Shown here one piece after another: positions 17,385-25,772 of a stretch of 64,000 nucleotides of DNA (position 1 is its first letter; the number at the start of each line of letters is the position of its first letter). The position numbers and the translations under genes are program-made. Source of the DNA: Acidimicrobiales bacterium (lineage in GTDB: Bacteria > Actinomycetota > Acidimicrobiia > Acidimicrobiales > SZUA-35); contig JAWKIO010000006.1 of the NCBI GenBank assembly GCA_041394265.1, positions 310,001-374,000 on the forward strand, given 5' to 3'. The notes under the pieces were generated by a model. It was not told where the DNA came from, did no database searches, and saw only the letters and a program-made list of their open reading frames with translations.

Positions 17385-18194
17385 TCAGTCGAACAGGTCG
17401 GGCTCTTCGCGACTGATCCAGTCGTAGAGCGGCTGGAAGTTGAACCAACCGGCGTCGTGCGAACCGACCTGGCCTGCGGTCTTCTCCGCCTGGTCGGCGT
17501 CGATGAGCACCGGCTTGTGACCGGTGGCCTCGGCCAGGAGCTGAGCCTGACAGGTGCGCTCCATGGTGATGAACCACCAGGTGGCCTCATCGACCGTATG
17601 ACCGACGGTGAGATTGCCGTGGTTCGACAAGATGGCAGCCTTGGCCCCGCCGAGGGCCGCGCCGATCCGATCGCCTTCGGACGTGTCGAGCACGACGCCG
17701 GTGTAGTCGTCGAACACCACGTGGTCCTGGTAGAAGGCGCACGAATCCTGGGTCAGCGGGTCGAGCGGGCGACGCAGCGACGACCACGCCTTGCCGTAGA
17801 CCGAGTGGGAGTGCGCGGCGGCAACGACGTCGGGTCGGGCGGCATGCACTCGGGAGTGAATGGCGAACGCGGCACGGTTGACCGGATTGGAGCCGACGAC
17901 GACGTCGCCGTGATGGTCGACGCAGATGAGGTCGGACACGCTGATGTGCTTGAAGTTCATGCCGAAGGGGTTGACCCAGAAGCGATCGTTGAACTCGGGG
18001 TCTCGCACGGTGATGTGGCCGGCAACGCCCTCGTCGAAGCCGAATCGCCCGAACAGGCGGAACGACGCCGCCAGTCGTTCGAGTCGATGCCGGCGCGTCT
18101 CCTCGACACTGTCGAAGGTGGGTGCGGACATCCGGGTCGAGAACCCGCCACTGGCGAACTCCTCGACGGTCGATGGTGCCTCGGTTGCAGTCAT
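17385..18194 (-). CDS. Class II aldolase/adducin family protein
   Basis: 269 aa. Class II aldolase/adducin fold with the zinc-binding pair HSHS (AAAHSHSVYGKAW), a further His in LSNHGNLTVGHTVDEA and the ligand-loop region GHITVRDP. Members include fuculose-phosphate aldolase and many uncharacterised relatives; this subgroup with the long N-terminus and NPFGMNFKHISVSDL is usually left as unspecified aldolase. It is first in a likely operon with nagA, which hints at a sugar or aminosugar substrate, but this is inference. Confidence 0.88.
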   Translation of the reverse strand: MTATEAPSTVEEFASGGFSTRMSAPTFDSVEETRRHRLERLAASFRLFGRFGFDEGVAGHITVRDPEFNDRFWVNPFGMNFKHISVSDLICVDHHGDVVVGSNPVNRAAFAIHSRVHAARPDVVAAAHSHSVYGKAWSSLRRPLDPLTQDSCAFYQDHVVFDDYTGVVLDTSEGDRIGAALGGAKAAILSNHGNLTVGHTVDEATWWFITMERTCQAQLLAEATGHKPVLIDADQAEKTAGQVGSHDAGWFNFQPLYDWISREEPDLFD

Positions 18195-18201
18195 GGCGCC
18201 G

Positions 18202-18207
18202 AGCCTA
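18202..18207 (-). promoter_or_regulatory. -10 box TAGGCT of the aldolase-nagA operon
   Basis: Minus-strand TAGGCT ends 7 nt before ATG 18194; no Shine-Dalgarno. Leaderless pattern. Confidence 0.5.
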
Positions 18208-18252
18208 CGTCAGGTCGCCGCCACCCACCCAGCCGCGTACAACTCGCAGAGG

Positions 18253-19917
18253 TCAGGCGGTCTCGGTGATATGGCTCGACAGATCGAGGTGCTCGATGGC
18301 GTCGTCGCGCAGCTTGAACTTCTGGATCTTGCCGGTGACGGTCATCGGGAACTCGTTGGTGGTCATGACATAGCGCGGCACCTTGTAGTGCGCGATCTTG
18401 CCCTTGCAGTACTCCTTGACCTCGTCGAGGGTCATCTCACTGCCGTCCTCGGTCTGGATCCACGCCATGATCTCCTCGCCGTACTTGCGGTCGGGGACGC
18501 CGACCACCTGCACGTCGCGCACATTGGGATGGGTGTAGAGGAACTCCTCGACCTCGCGGGGATAGACGTTCTCGCCGCCGCGGATGATGAGGTCCTTGAT
18601 GCGGCCGACGATATTGACGTAGCCCTCGTCGTCCATGACAGCGAGGTCGCCGGTGTGCATCCAGCCGTCGGCATCGATGGCCTCGGCGGTCTTGTCGGGG
18701 TCGTTCCAATAGCCGACCATGACCGAGTACCCCTTGGTGCAGAACTCGCCCGAGGTGCCACGCGGAACGGTCTCGCCCGTTTCCGGGTCGACCACCTTCA
18801 CCTCGATGTGGGGCTGAACTCGCCCGACGGTGCCGACCTTCTTGTCGATCGGGTCGTCGGTAGCGGTCTGCGTGCTGACGGGCGCCGTCTCGGTCATGCC
18901 GTAGGCGATGGTCACGTCGGTCATGTGCATCTTGTCGATCGTCTGGCGCATGACCTCGATCGGGCACGGTGAACCGGCCATGATCCCGGTGCGGAGCGAG
19001 CTGACGTCGTAGCCATCGAAACCGGATTCGGCCAGCTGAGCAATGAACATCGTGGGAACGCCATACAGGCTGGTGCAGCGCTCGTCCTGCACCGCTTCGA
19101 GGGTGGCGACCGGTTCGAACGACGGAGCAGGAACGATGATCGCCGCGCCATGTGTGGTGCAACCCAGCGTGCCCATCACCATGCCGAAGCAGTGGTAGAA
19201 CGGCACCGGCACGCACACTCGGTCCTGCTCGGTGTAGTCGCAGGCCTCGCCGACGTTGTAGCCATTGTTGAGGATGCTGCGATGGCTGAGGGTGGCGCCC
19301 TTCGGGAAGCCGGTGGTGCCCGAGGTGTACTGGATGTTGATCGGTTCGTCGGGGCTGAGGGTGGCTTCGACCGCCTCGACGTCGGCCGAGGTCTTCTGAT
19401 CCGCAAGCGCCATCAGCTCGTCCCAGCTCGGATCGCCGATGAAGATCACATGCTCGAGCTCGGGCAGGTCACCCCGCACCTCGTCGATCATCGCCCGGTA
19501 GTTGCTGGTCTTGAAATCGGTGACGGCAACGAGACCACGACAGCCCGACTGGGCGAGCGCGTACTGGACCTCGTGGGTGCGGTACGCCGGGTTGATGTTG
19601 ACCTGGATGATGCCGAGCCTCGCCGTGGCGAACTGCGTGAGCACCCATTCGGTGACGTTCGGCGCCCACACACCGATGCGGTCGCCCTTGACGAAACCCT
19701 TCGCCAGCAGCGCCCGGGCGAGGAGATCGACTTCGGCCCACAGCTGGTCGTAGGTGTACCGAGTGCCGGGCGTGTCGCCGTGGGGGCGAACGATCAGGGC
19801 ATCGCGACTGCCGTGATCCGCCACGGTCTGGCGGAGGTTGTCACCGATGGTCGTGGTGAGCAGCGGCGGCTCCGAGGCGCCGATGGTGTGGCTGAGGCTG
19901 GTGTCGATCGCGGTCAT
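18253..19917 (-). CDS. Fatty acyl-CoA synthetase (AMP-forming, FadD-like)
   Basis: 554 aa from ATG 19917. An upstream ATG at 19935 is in frame but lies within or upstream of the predicted -10 box. ANL enzyme that activates a carboxylic acid with ATP and CoA. Motifs: NIQYTSGTTGFPKGATLSH, YGMTETAPVSTQT, the hinge GRIKDLIIRGGENVYPREVE and C-terminal catalytic lysine VTGKIQKFKLR. Length and motif spacing fit medium/long-chain acyl-CoA ligases. It is a single-gene unit with its own promoter. The precise chain length cannot be told from sequence. Confidence 0.92.
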   Translation of the reverse strand: MTAIDTSLSHTIGASEPPLLTTTIGDNLRQTVADHGSRDALIVRPHGDTPGTRYTYDQLWAEVDLLARALLAKGFVKGDRIGVWAPNVTEWVLTQFATARLGIIQVNINPAYRTHEVQYALAQSGCRGLVAVTDFKTSNYRAMIDEVRGDLPELEHVIFIGDPSWDELMALADQKTSADVEAVEATLSPDEPINIQYTSGTTGFPKGATLSHRSILNNGYNVGEACDYTEQDRVCVPVPFYHCFGMVMGTLGCTTHGAAIIVPAPSFEPVATLEAVQDERCTSLYGVPTMFIAQLAESGFDGYDVSSLRTGIMAGSPCPIEVMRQTIDKMHMTDVTIAYGMTETAPVSTQTATDDPIDKKVGTVGRVQPHIEVKVVDPETGETVPRGTSGEFCTKGYSVMVGYWNDPDKTAEAIDADGWMHTGDLAVMDDEGYVNIVGRIKDLIIRGGENVYPREVEEFLYTHPNVRDVQVVGVPDRKYGEEIMAWIQTEDGSEMTLDEVKEYCKGKIAHYKVPRYVMTTNEFPMTVTGKIQKFKLRDDAIEHLDLSSHITETA

Positions 19918-19924
19918 GGGCGTG

Positions 19925-19930
19925 ATGGTA
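19925..19930 (-). promoter_or_regulatory. -10 box TACCAT deciding the acyl-CoA ligase start
   Basis: Minus-strand TACCAT ends 7 nt before ATG 19917. The alternative ATG 19935 would be upstream of the transcription start, so 19917 is preferred. Confidence 0.5.
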
Positions 19931-20085
19931 GTCACACCGTCAGTGACCCGTCAGCCGTCGGTGCCGGTGGTGGCGGTCAGCCCGAGGGTGCGGACAGCGC
20001 GCCGATCGCGGCCAGGGACGAGATGAAGGCGTTCGCCCTGGGCCATCGGGCAGGGAGGCGCAGTGTTGGTCGTCCGGACCGGTTC

Positions 20086-20390
20086 GCTATCCAAGACACT
20101 GAAGCAATCACCCCGTTTCCCGACGATTCGCCAACCTCGCCACCGCTCGAGCGTTCGTCGACCAGTTCATGGAGCACTACAACCATCAACACCGGCACTC
20201 CGGTATCGGCTACCACACCCCATCCGATGTCCACACCGGACGAGCCGCTGCCGTCCAAGCAGCACGACAAGCCGTCCTCGACGCCGCCTACCGCGAGCAC
20301 CCCGCACGCCTCCATCGGCCACCCCGAGCACCCCAGGTCCCCGACATCGCCTGGATCAACAAACCCAAGGAGACCAACCCAGACAACTGA
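20086..20390 (+). pseudogene. IS3-family transposase remnant, 3' end, frameshifted
   Basis: Only the C-terminal part of an IS3 OrfB integrase survives. The first frame gives SKTLKQSPRFP. After a frameshift near 20118 a second frame gives RRFANLATARAFVDQFMEHY, HRHSGIGYHTPSDVHTG and the typical ending PDIAWINKP before a stop at 20388. The catalytic DDE core is missing apart from the terminal segment. No terminal repeats were recognised. It sits in a gene-poor scar upstream of the broken DUF222 gene. Confidence 0.85.
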
Positions 20391-20466
20391 ACAACCAGAT
20401 GTCTCATCACGACGGACACCCACCGACTCTCCGATGGCTGTCATACCCCGTGGTCATACTGTTTTC

Positions 20467-22098
20467 ATGGGATTCGGGTCGGCGAAGGATGCGGGGAGGA
20501 GGGGGCGGATCACTGCTGATCCGTCGACGCCGTATGTCGCCCAGTTGGCGAATCAGCTCCTCACGTTCTCCTCGATGCACGATGTGGAGGATTTGTCGGC
20601 CGATGAGATGGCTGAGCTGTTGTTGGTGATGGCCAACGCCGCGGAGCATCTGGAGACCCAGACCGGCCAGTTGGCGTTGGCCGCGCATCGGCGTGGTGTG
20701 GGCCGCCATCTCGGTTCGAGGTCGACCGGGGCGTGGCTGGCGCATCGGGCCAAGGTCACCCCAGCGCATGCCCATCGGATGATCCGCCGGTCAGAGACCG
20801 AGTGTGCCCTTCGGGCACCCCGAGTTGTTCGCCTGAGGCTCACAACGTCGCGCCGCTGCAAGCTCGCAACGTCCAGCGGCGCGATGTTTCGAGCGCAGCG
20901 AGAAACTCGGTAAGAGAGGAGCGAAGCGACGAACGGCGCCGATCCGGATGGGGCGTACGAGAAGTATTTGTTGAATCTGGAGCGGCGGTTCTATCAGTCG
21001 TCGAAAGACCTGGACGGGAACTTCCATTTGGCCGGGCGTTTGGATCCGGTGAATGGTGAGATCTTCGATCAGCTGGTGTCGAAGCGGGCAGCGGAGTTCT
21101 TCGACGCCGATTGGGCGAAAGCGGTGGCGGAGGCAGCGCCGGGTGAAGTGATCACCAAGTCGATGCTGCGCCGGAGTGACCGGCAACGTCGCCTCGATGC
21201 GCTGGTGTCGTTGGTGGTCGACGGGTCATCCACGCCGGAGGGGGCACAGCGTCCCGAGCCGTCGATCATCTTCGGTTTGGATGTGTTGAGTCTGTCGGAG
21301 TTCATCGCCCAGATGCTGCATGCCGATCTCGGCGACTGGGCACCCGACACCGACACCGCCGGCGCGGCCGCTGCGGATGCGAACGCGGCTGGACACGCCG
21401 ACGCTGCCGCCGGCGAACGCACCGCAGCGTCGGCGGCTGCCGGCGAAGCGAGCGGCGACACGGCCCCGCCCGCCGACAACGGCACCGAGGAGAGTGGCGG
21501 CTCGGCGAAGTCGGCGTCCGACCTGAACGACGACGCCGCCACTGGCAACGCAGGCAACGGGTCCGACGCTGCCGCCAACGGCCGTGCCGCTGACAACGAG
21601 CCCGCCACCAACCCCACGGCCGCCAGCCCGTCCGGCGGGCTGTATCTACCGGATCCGCCGTACCCGGTGCCTTCCGGCCCGTCCACAGCGGCCGCGGTCG
21701 ATCCGATGCGACGCTGCGAGACCTTGCGGGGCACACCGATCCCGTTCCGGATCATGCTCCAACACCTGTTCGAAGCCCGCATCCGCCGGATCGTCTACAC
21801 CGCACCCAACATCATCATCAACGCCGGCCAGTCCCGCCGCCTGTTCACCACCACCCAGAAACAACTCATCAAGTTCCGCGACCGGTGCTGCACGTTCCCC
21901 GGCTGTCACCGCGACGCCATCTACTGCGAAGCCGACCACCTCCGAGCCTTCGTCGACGGCGGCCCCACCGACCTCACCAACGGCCAATGCCTGTGCCGCT
22001 ACCACCACAACCTCAAAACCCGGGCCAAGTTCTACTGCGAACCCCTGCCCGACGGGACGGTCGGGTTCTTCCTCCCCACCGGCATCAAACTCGAGTAA
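20467..22098 (+). pseudogene. 13E12/DUF222-family HNH endonuclease gene, interrupted
   Basis: Two parts in one reading frame. The N-terminal DUF222 half (20467-20913; an ATG at 20434 is also in frame) includes LSADEMAELLLVMANAAEHLETQ and GAWLAHRAKVTPAHAHRM, then runs into non-homologous sequence and a TAA at 20911. The second half (20914-22098) resumes DUF222 (NGADPDGAYEKYLLNLERRF, AGRLDPVNG), carries a 100-residue Ala/Asp/Gly-rich linker and ends with an HNH nuclease: CCTFPGCHR, CEADHLRAF, CLCRYHHNLKT. About 70-90 residues of the DUF222 core appear to be replaced by palindromic DNA. The C-terminal part could still be translated separately from an internal start. Members are widespread, often multicopy, with unknown role. 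Confidence 0.82.
20805..20906. repeat. Cluster of three palindromes inside the DUF222 gene
   Basis: TGCCC-TTC-GGGCA at 20805-20817; CGCGCCGCTG / CAGCGGCGCG (20849-20858 and 20874-20883, 15-nt loop); GTTTC / GAAAC around GAGCGCAGCGA (20886-20906). A short direct repeat CTCxCAACGTC occurs twice (near 20840 and 20864). The block looks like an inserted REP-type element. Confidence 0.75.
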
Positions 22099-22207
22099 CC
22101 CCCAGCGAGCACTCTCGAGCACGCCAACTGCACCATCCGCACCACGCACCGACCCGAACCGGCGTTCGAGGTCGGCACCGCCGCGCTCCAACTGGCGTTC
22201 GACCTAC

Positions 22208-22829
22208 CCTCCATCCACCGATCGGCTTCTGAAGGGTTTCCTCGGCGGTCTTGGGCGGCTCGTGGGCGTGAGGACGGGCTGGACCGGTGGTCGGAGCGCG
22301 TCGATGCAGGCGTTGGCGTAGCGGGCGGTGGTCGACGCTCGGCATGTCACCGCCGGCTGCCCGCTGATCATGCTCGCCCAGATCCCGATGTTGTGGCCTA
22401 GGACCGAACACCCGAGCCAGGCGGCGTTGGCGTGGAAGTGCTCGGACGGGATGTGCTCGAGCTCGGCGTCTTCTTTCAGATCCCGGATCGCGAGTTCGGC
22501 CACGGCATGCTCACGATGGAATCGGTCGGCCTCGACCATGCCGATGTCATGGTCGGATGTGATGAACGCGTGGTGGCGCCAATCAGTCCACAGGCTGGCC
22601 TGAGCTCTATCGGTGAGCCGAGTCCGACGCACGATCGGCCGGACCGTGCGTTGCCTGCGGCTTTGCCAGTGGAGTCGTCCGTTTCGGTGACCTGGGCCCG
22701 ACCGCCGAGTGTGTCGTCGTTGCATTGCGACGCCCCATCGTCGACGCTCGAGATCGCTCGGCGCATCGCCTCGTGGAGCCGGACCGTGACCGACCAGCCA
22801 ACCTCATGGGCGTCGAGACGGTCACAAAC
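22208..22829 (-). pseudogene. IS1380-family transposase remnant, C-terminal
   Basis: On the minus strand, translation in two frames gives a decayed DDE transposase. The first stretch is CDRLDAHEVGWSVTVRLHEA followed by RRAISSVDDGA. After a frame change comes LWTDWRHHAFITSDHDIG, REHAVAELAIRDLKEDAELE and HANAAWLGCSVLGHNIG. These are the conserved end of IS1380 transposases (catalytic Glu region IRDLK, then the NaaW...hN motif). The 5' half and both terminal repeats are gone. The remnant abuts the 3' end of the acyltransferase gene. Confidence 0.8.
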
Positions 22830-22845
22830 GGTGGATCGCAGGCGC

Positions 22846-23583
22846 TCACTGCGCGAGCGAGTACGCCTGACGTTGTACGTCGGCCAGCCGTTCGGCCAAC
22901 GTCTCGGTGAAGATCCTCATGGCGTCGCGGTCGGCTCGCTTGCCGTCGGGACGGACCGGAGGGTCGAGCGGTTCACCCACCACGACCCGCACGTGGGCCC
23001 GGCGGATCCACTTGGCACCTGCTCCCATCGCCGTGTCGGTGCCCGCAATGCCGATGGGGATGACCCGAGCGCCGGTGCGGGCCGACAACCAGGCCGCGCC
23101 GTCGAACAGTTCGCCGAGTTCGACACCGGAATCCTGCCGGGTGCCTTCGGGGAACACGATCATCGACTCGCCCCGGTCGAGCAGCGACTTCGCTGCCGCC
23201 AGCGCCTCACGGTCGGCCTGGCCCCGCCGCACCGGGATCGCGCCCAGGGCGGCACAGAAGTACTTGACGACCGGGACGACGAACAACGACTCCTTGCCCA
23301 GCGCACGAATGCGCCGCTTGCTGAAACACGCGACCACGACCGAGTCGAGATTCGAGCGGTGCACCGGCGCCAGGATCATCGGGCCCTCGAGGTCGAGTCG
23401 CTCCGAGCCGACGCACTCGGCCCTCAGCCACGGGAACAGCAAGGTCTGCACCGTCCACCGCACAGCGGCGTAGACCCGCAGCGACGACGCACGGTCACCC
23501 ACATCGAAGGCCCAAGCCCGCACGGCCTTCGAGTCGATCGTCTTCTTGGTCGGTGTTCCAGCCTCAGCCACGCACGACATCAT
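22846..23583 (-). CDS. plsC: 1-acyl-sn-glycerol-3-phosphate acyltransferase (PlsC-like)
   Basis: 245 aa from ATG 23583 (ATG 23580 and TTG 23592 are alternatives). LPLAT acyltransferase that esterifies the sn-2 position of lysophosphatidate in phospholipid synthesis. Family blocks: HRSNLDS (HX4D catalytic motif), IPVRRGQADREAL, FPEGTRQDSG and the VIPIGIAGTD strand. One N-terminal hydrophobic stretch may anchor it at the membrane. It is divergent from the MFS gene with overlapping promoter sequence, and downstream it runs into the IS1380 remnant without loss of family motifs. Confidence 0.88.
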   Translation of the reverse strand: MMSCVAEAGTPTKKTIDSKAVRAWAFDVGDRASSLRVYAAVRWTVQTLLFPWLRAECVGSERLDLEGPMILAPVHRSNLDSVVVACFSKRRIRALGKESLFVVPVVKYFCAALGAIPVRRGQADREALAAAKSLLDRGESMIVFPEGTRQDSGVELGELFDGAAWLSARTGARVIPIGIAGTDTAMGAGAKWIRRAHVRVVVGEPLDPPVRPDGKRADRDAMRIFTETLAERLADVQRQAYSLAQ

Positions 23584-23600
23584 GCCTGGCAACGGCGTTG

Positions 23601-23606
23601 TACGGT
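23601..23606 (+). promoter_or_regulatory. -10 box TACGGT, shared divergent promoter spot
   Basis: TACGGT ends 7 nt before ATG 23614 (leaderless pattern). On the other strand the same bases read TACAAC, a possible -10 for plsC, so the two promoters overlap back to back. Confidence 0.45.
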
Positions 23607-23613
23607 GGCACCG

Positions 23614-24870
23614 ATGCCAGGAACGTCGCCACCAACCGCCGCGACGGTCCTGCGGTCACTGGTGATGCCCATCTATCTGCCGGCGCTGGCGGTGCAGACC
23701 GGCACGGCGATGCTGCTGCCGATCCTTCCGCTCTATCTCCGTTCGATCGAGCTGTCCTACAGCTCGATCGCGTGGGTCCTCGCCGCAGCTGGGGTTGGGG
23801 CGATGGTGGCCCAACTCCCCTTCGGCCACCTCCTGGCCCGACGGCCCGAACAGGTCGTCATGCTCGCCTCGGTGGCGGTGATGGCCGCCACGACCGGGGT
23901 GTTCGGCTGGATCGAGATCACGGCCGTGCTGTTGATCGCCCGGCTGCTGTGGGGTGTCGGGTCGACGGGATGGTTGTTGTCGCGTCAGACGGTCATGACC
24001 CGGGCGACCAGCAGCAGCGTGCGTGGCCGAGCAATGTCGCTCTTCGGCGGCACCACCCGCCTGGGCTTCTTCATCGGCCCGGTCCTCGGCGGTTTCGCTG
24101 TCGAAGCCCTAGGCTATCCCGCAGCGTTCCTGGCCGCCGGCCTGGTCACGGCGCTCGGCATGCTTCCCCTGCTGACGAGTCGCCAACCGCTGCCCTCGAC
24201 GGTCTCGCCGGCGACAAGCGAAACCGAGCGCAACGACCTCGAGGTTCCCGATGCGGTCGAGGACCCGATCGAACGCACTTCGCATTGGCCGATCCTCGTC
24301 CCGATGGGAATCGCCCAGATTCTCGTCATCGCTGCTCGGCAGGGCCGCCAGATCGTGATCCCACTGATCGGTGAAGGACTCGGACTAGACCCGGGCGACA
24401 TCGGCTTGCTCGTCGGCATCGGCACGTTCACCGACTTCCTCCTGTTCCCGATTGCCGGCTACGTGATGGACCGATTCGGGCGGCTCGCCGCCGTGGTGCC
24501 TGCTTTCTCGTTGGTCGGCATCGGTCTGATCTGGCTGGCCACCGTCGACACCTACGCCGGCGTGGCGGGTGCTGCCGCGTTGATTGGTGTCGGCAACAGC
24601 TTCGGATCGGGCACCATGCTCACCCTGTCGAGCGACATCGCTCCACCCCAAGCGACCAGCCAGTTCTTGGGCACGCTCGGAGCGATCCGCGACTTCGGCA
24701 AGATCGTCGGGCCGATCGTGGTCGGGGTCCTGGCCGACACGTTCGGACTCGGCGCATCATCGGCGGCGCTGGGTGTCGGGTCGTTCATCGCCGTTGCCAT
24801 CTTCGTGTTCGGCGTCGGCGAGACCTCCCAGCACCGGGCGCCGAAGACCACCCCTCGTCCGGTGGCGTGA
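23614..24870 (+). CDS. MFS transporter
   Basis: 418 aa, twelve predicted membrane helices in two six-helix halves joined by a hydrophilic loop (about residues 190-225, rich in Asp/Glu). The MFS loop-2/3 signature is recognisable as GHLLARRPEQVV, and the second-half counterpart as GYVMDRFGRLAAV. It resembles drug or sugar efflux carriers of the DHA1 type. The substrate is unknown. The C-terminus is cytoplasmic, Thr/Pro-rich. Single gene with its own leaderless-type promoter. Confidence 0.9.
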   Translation: MPGTSPPTAATVLRSLVMPIYLPALAVQTGTAMLLPILPLYLRSIELSYSSIAWVLAAAGVGAMVAQLPFGHLLARRPEQVVMLASVAVMAATTGVFGWIEITAVLLIARLLWGVGSTGWLLSRQTVMTRATSSSVRGRAMSLFGGTTRLGFFIGPVLGGFAVEALGYPAAFLAAGLVTALGMLPLLTSRQPLPSTVSPATSETERNDLEVPDAVEDPIERTSHWPILVPMGIAQILVIAARQGRQIVIPLIGEGLGLDPGDIGLLVGIGTFTDFLLFPIAGYVMDRFGRLAAVVPAFSLVGIGLIWLATVDTYAGVAGAAALIGVGNSFGSGTMLTLSSDIAPPQATSQFLGTLGAIRDFGKIVGPIVVGVLADTFGLGASSAALGVGSFIAVAIFVFGVGETSQHRAPKTTPRPVA

Positions 24871-24916
24871 CGGGGTCGCCTCTCGGCTGACCCACGAACC
24901 GGGTCGGCAGGGCCCG

Positions 24917-24958
24917 CCGGGCGTGCTACACCGTGCAGCCGGGCGTGCTACACCGTGC
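24917..24958 (+). repeat. 20-bp tandem duplication carrying a -10-like box
   Basis: Two perfect 20-bp copies of CCGGGCGTGCTACACCGTGC at 24917-24936 and 24939-24958, spaced by AG. Each includes TACACC; the second copy (24949-24954) ends 6 nt before ATG 24961, so the duplication doubles a promoter-like element. Confidence 0.85.
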
Positions 24959-24960
24959 GC

Positions 24961-25770
24961 ATGCCCTTCATCGACGTCGACGGCCTGCAGATGTACTACG
25001 AGATGCACGGCGACCCCGAAGCACCGCCGGTCCTGATGATCAGTGGCACCGGCAACGACTTGCGATGGTCGCAGCCCGACCGGAACCCGATCAACAAGGC
25101 GGGCTACGTGTGCCACTTCGACCAACGCGGCCTCGGCCAGACCGACAAGCCCGACGGTCCCTACACGATGGCCCAGTACGCCGATGACGCCGCCGGTCTC
25201 GCCGCAGCGCTCGGCTGGTCACGGTGCCACGTGGTCGGGACCAGCTTCGGGGGCATGGTGGCGCTCAATCTCGTGCAGCGCCATCCCGACCTCGTCGACC
25301 GATTGGTCTTGAACTGCACCTCACCGGGTGGCGACCATGCCTCGTTCCCTCTGCACACCCTGACCGACCTCCCACCCGACGAGCTCCTCGATCGGCGCAT
25401 GCGACTGACCGACGGTCGCTACGACCCCGACGCCGACGAGCCGCTGCCCGGGATCCCGCGAGTGGTCTACGACGCCATGCTGGCACGAGGCGCCAACCCG
25501 CCGTCCGGTGAGGCGGCCGCCGGAGCCCGCCGCCAGCTCGAGGCCCGGGCCGGCCACGACGTCAACGCAGCCCTGCCCGCCATCGCCTCGCCGACCCTCG
25601 TGTGCGCCGGGCGCTACGACCACATCGCTCCACTGTCCAACGCCGAAAAGCTGGCCAACGACATTCCCGACGCGGTCCTCCGAGTCTTCGAGGGTGGCCA
25701 CCTGTTCATGATGCAGGACCGCGACGCGTTCGCCGCGATCACCACGTTCGTGCAGACGGGTCAGCGCTGA
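24961..25770 (+). CDS. Alpha/beta hydrolase
   Basis: 269 aa from ATG 24961 (a GTG at 24955 is in frame but adjoins the -10-like box). Alpha/beta-hydrolase fold with oxyanion segment MISGTGND, DQRGLGQTDKP, nucleophile elbow GTSFGG, catalytic Asp in AGRYDHIAP and catalytic His in EGGHLFMMQD. Resembles 3-oxoadipate enol-lactonase and haloperoxidase-like esterases, but the substrate cannot be assigned. Followed after 2 bp by a serine hydrolase, probably one transcript. Confidence 0.9.
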   Translation: MPFIDVDGLQMYYEMHGDPEAPPVLMISGTGNDLRWSQPDRNPINKAGYVCHFDQRGLGQTDKPDGPYTMAQYADDAAGLAAALGWSRCHVVGTSFGGMVALNLVQRHPDLVDRLVLNCTSPGGDHASFPLHTLTDLPPDELLDRRMRLTDGRYDPDADEPLPGIPRVVYDAMLARGANPPSGEAAAGARRQLEARAGHDVNAALPAIASPTLVCAGRYDHIAPLSNAEKLANDIPDAVLRVFEGGHLFMMQDRDAFAAITTFVQTGQR

Positions 25771-25772
25771 GC

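Noticed and set aside
20911..20913. TAA in the DUF222 gene as a recoded or erroneous stop
   Set aside because: The flanking 100 bp is non-homologous palindromic DNA, so the break is an insertion/deletion, not a point stop.
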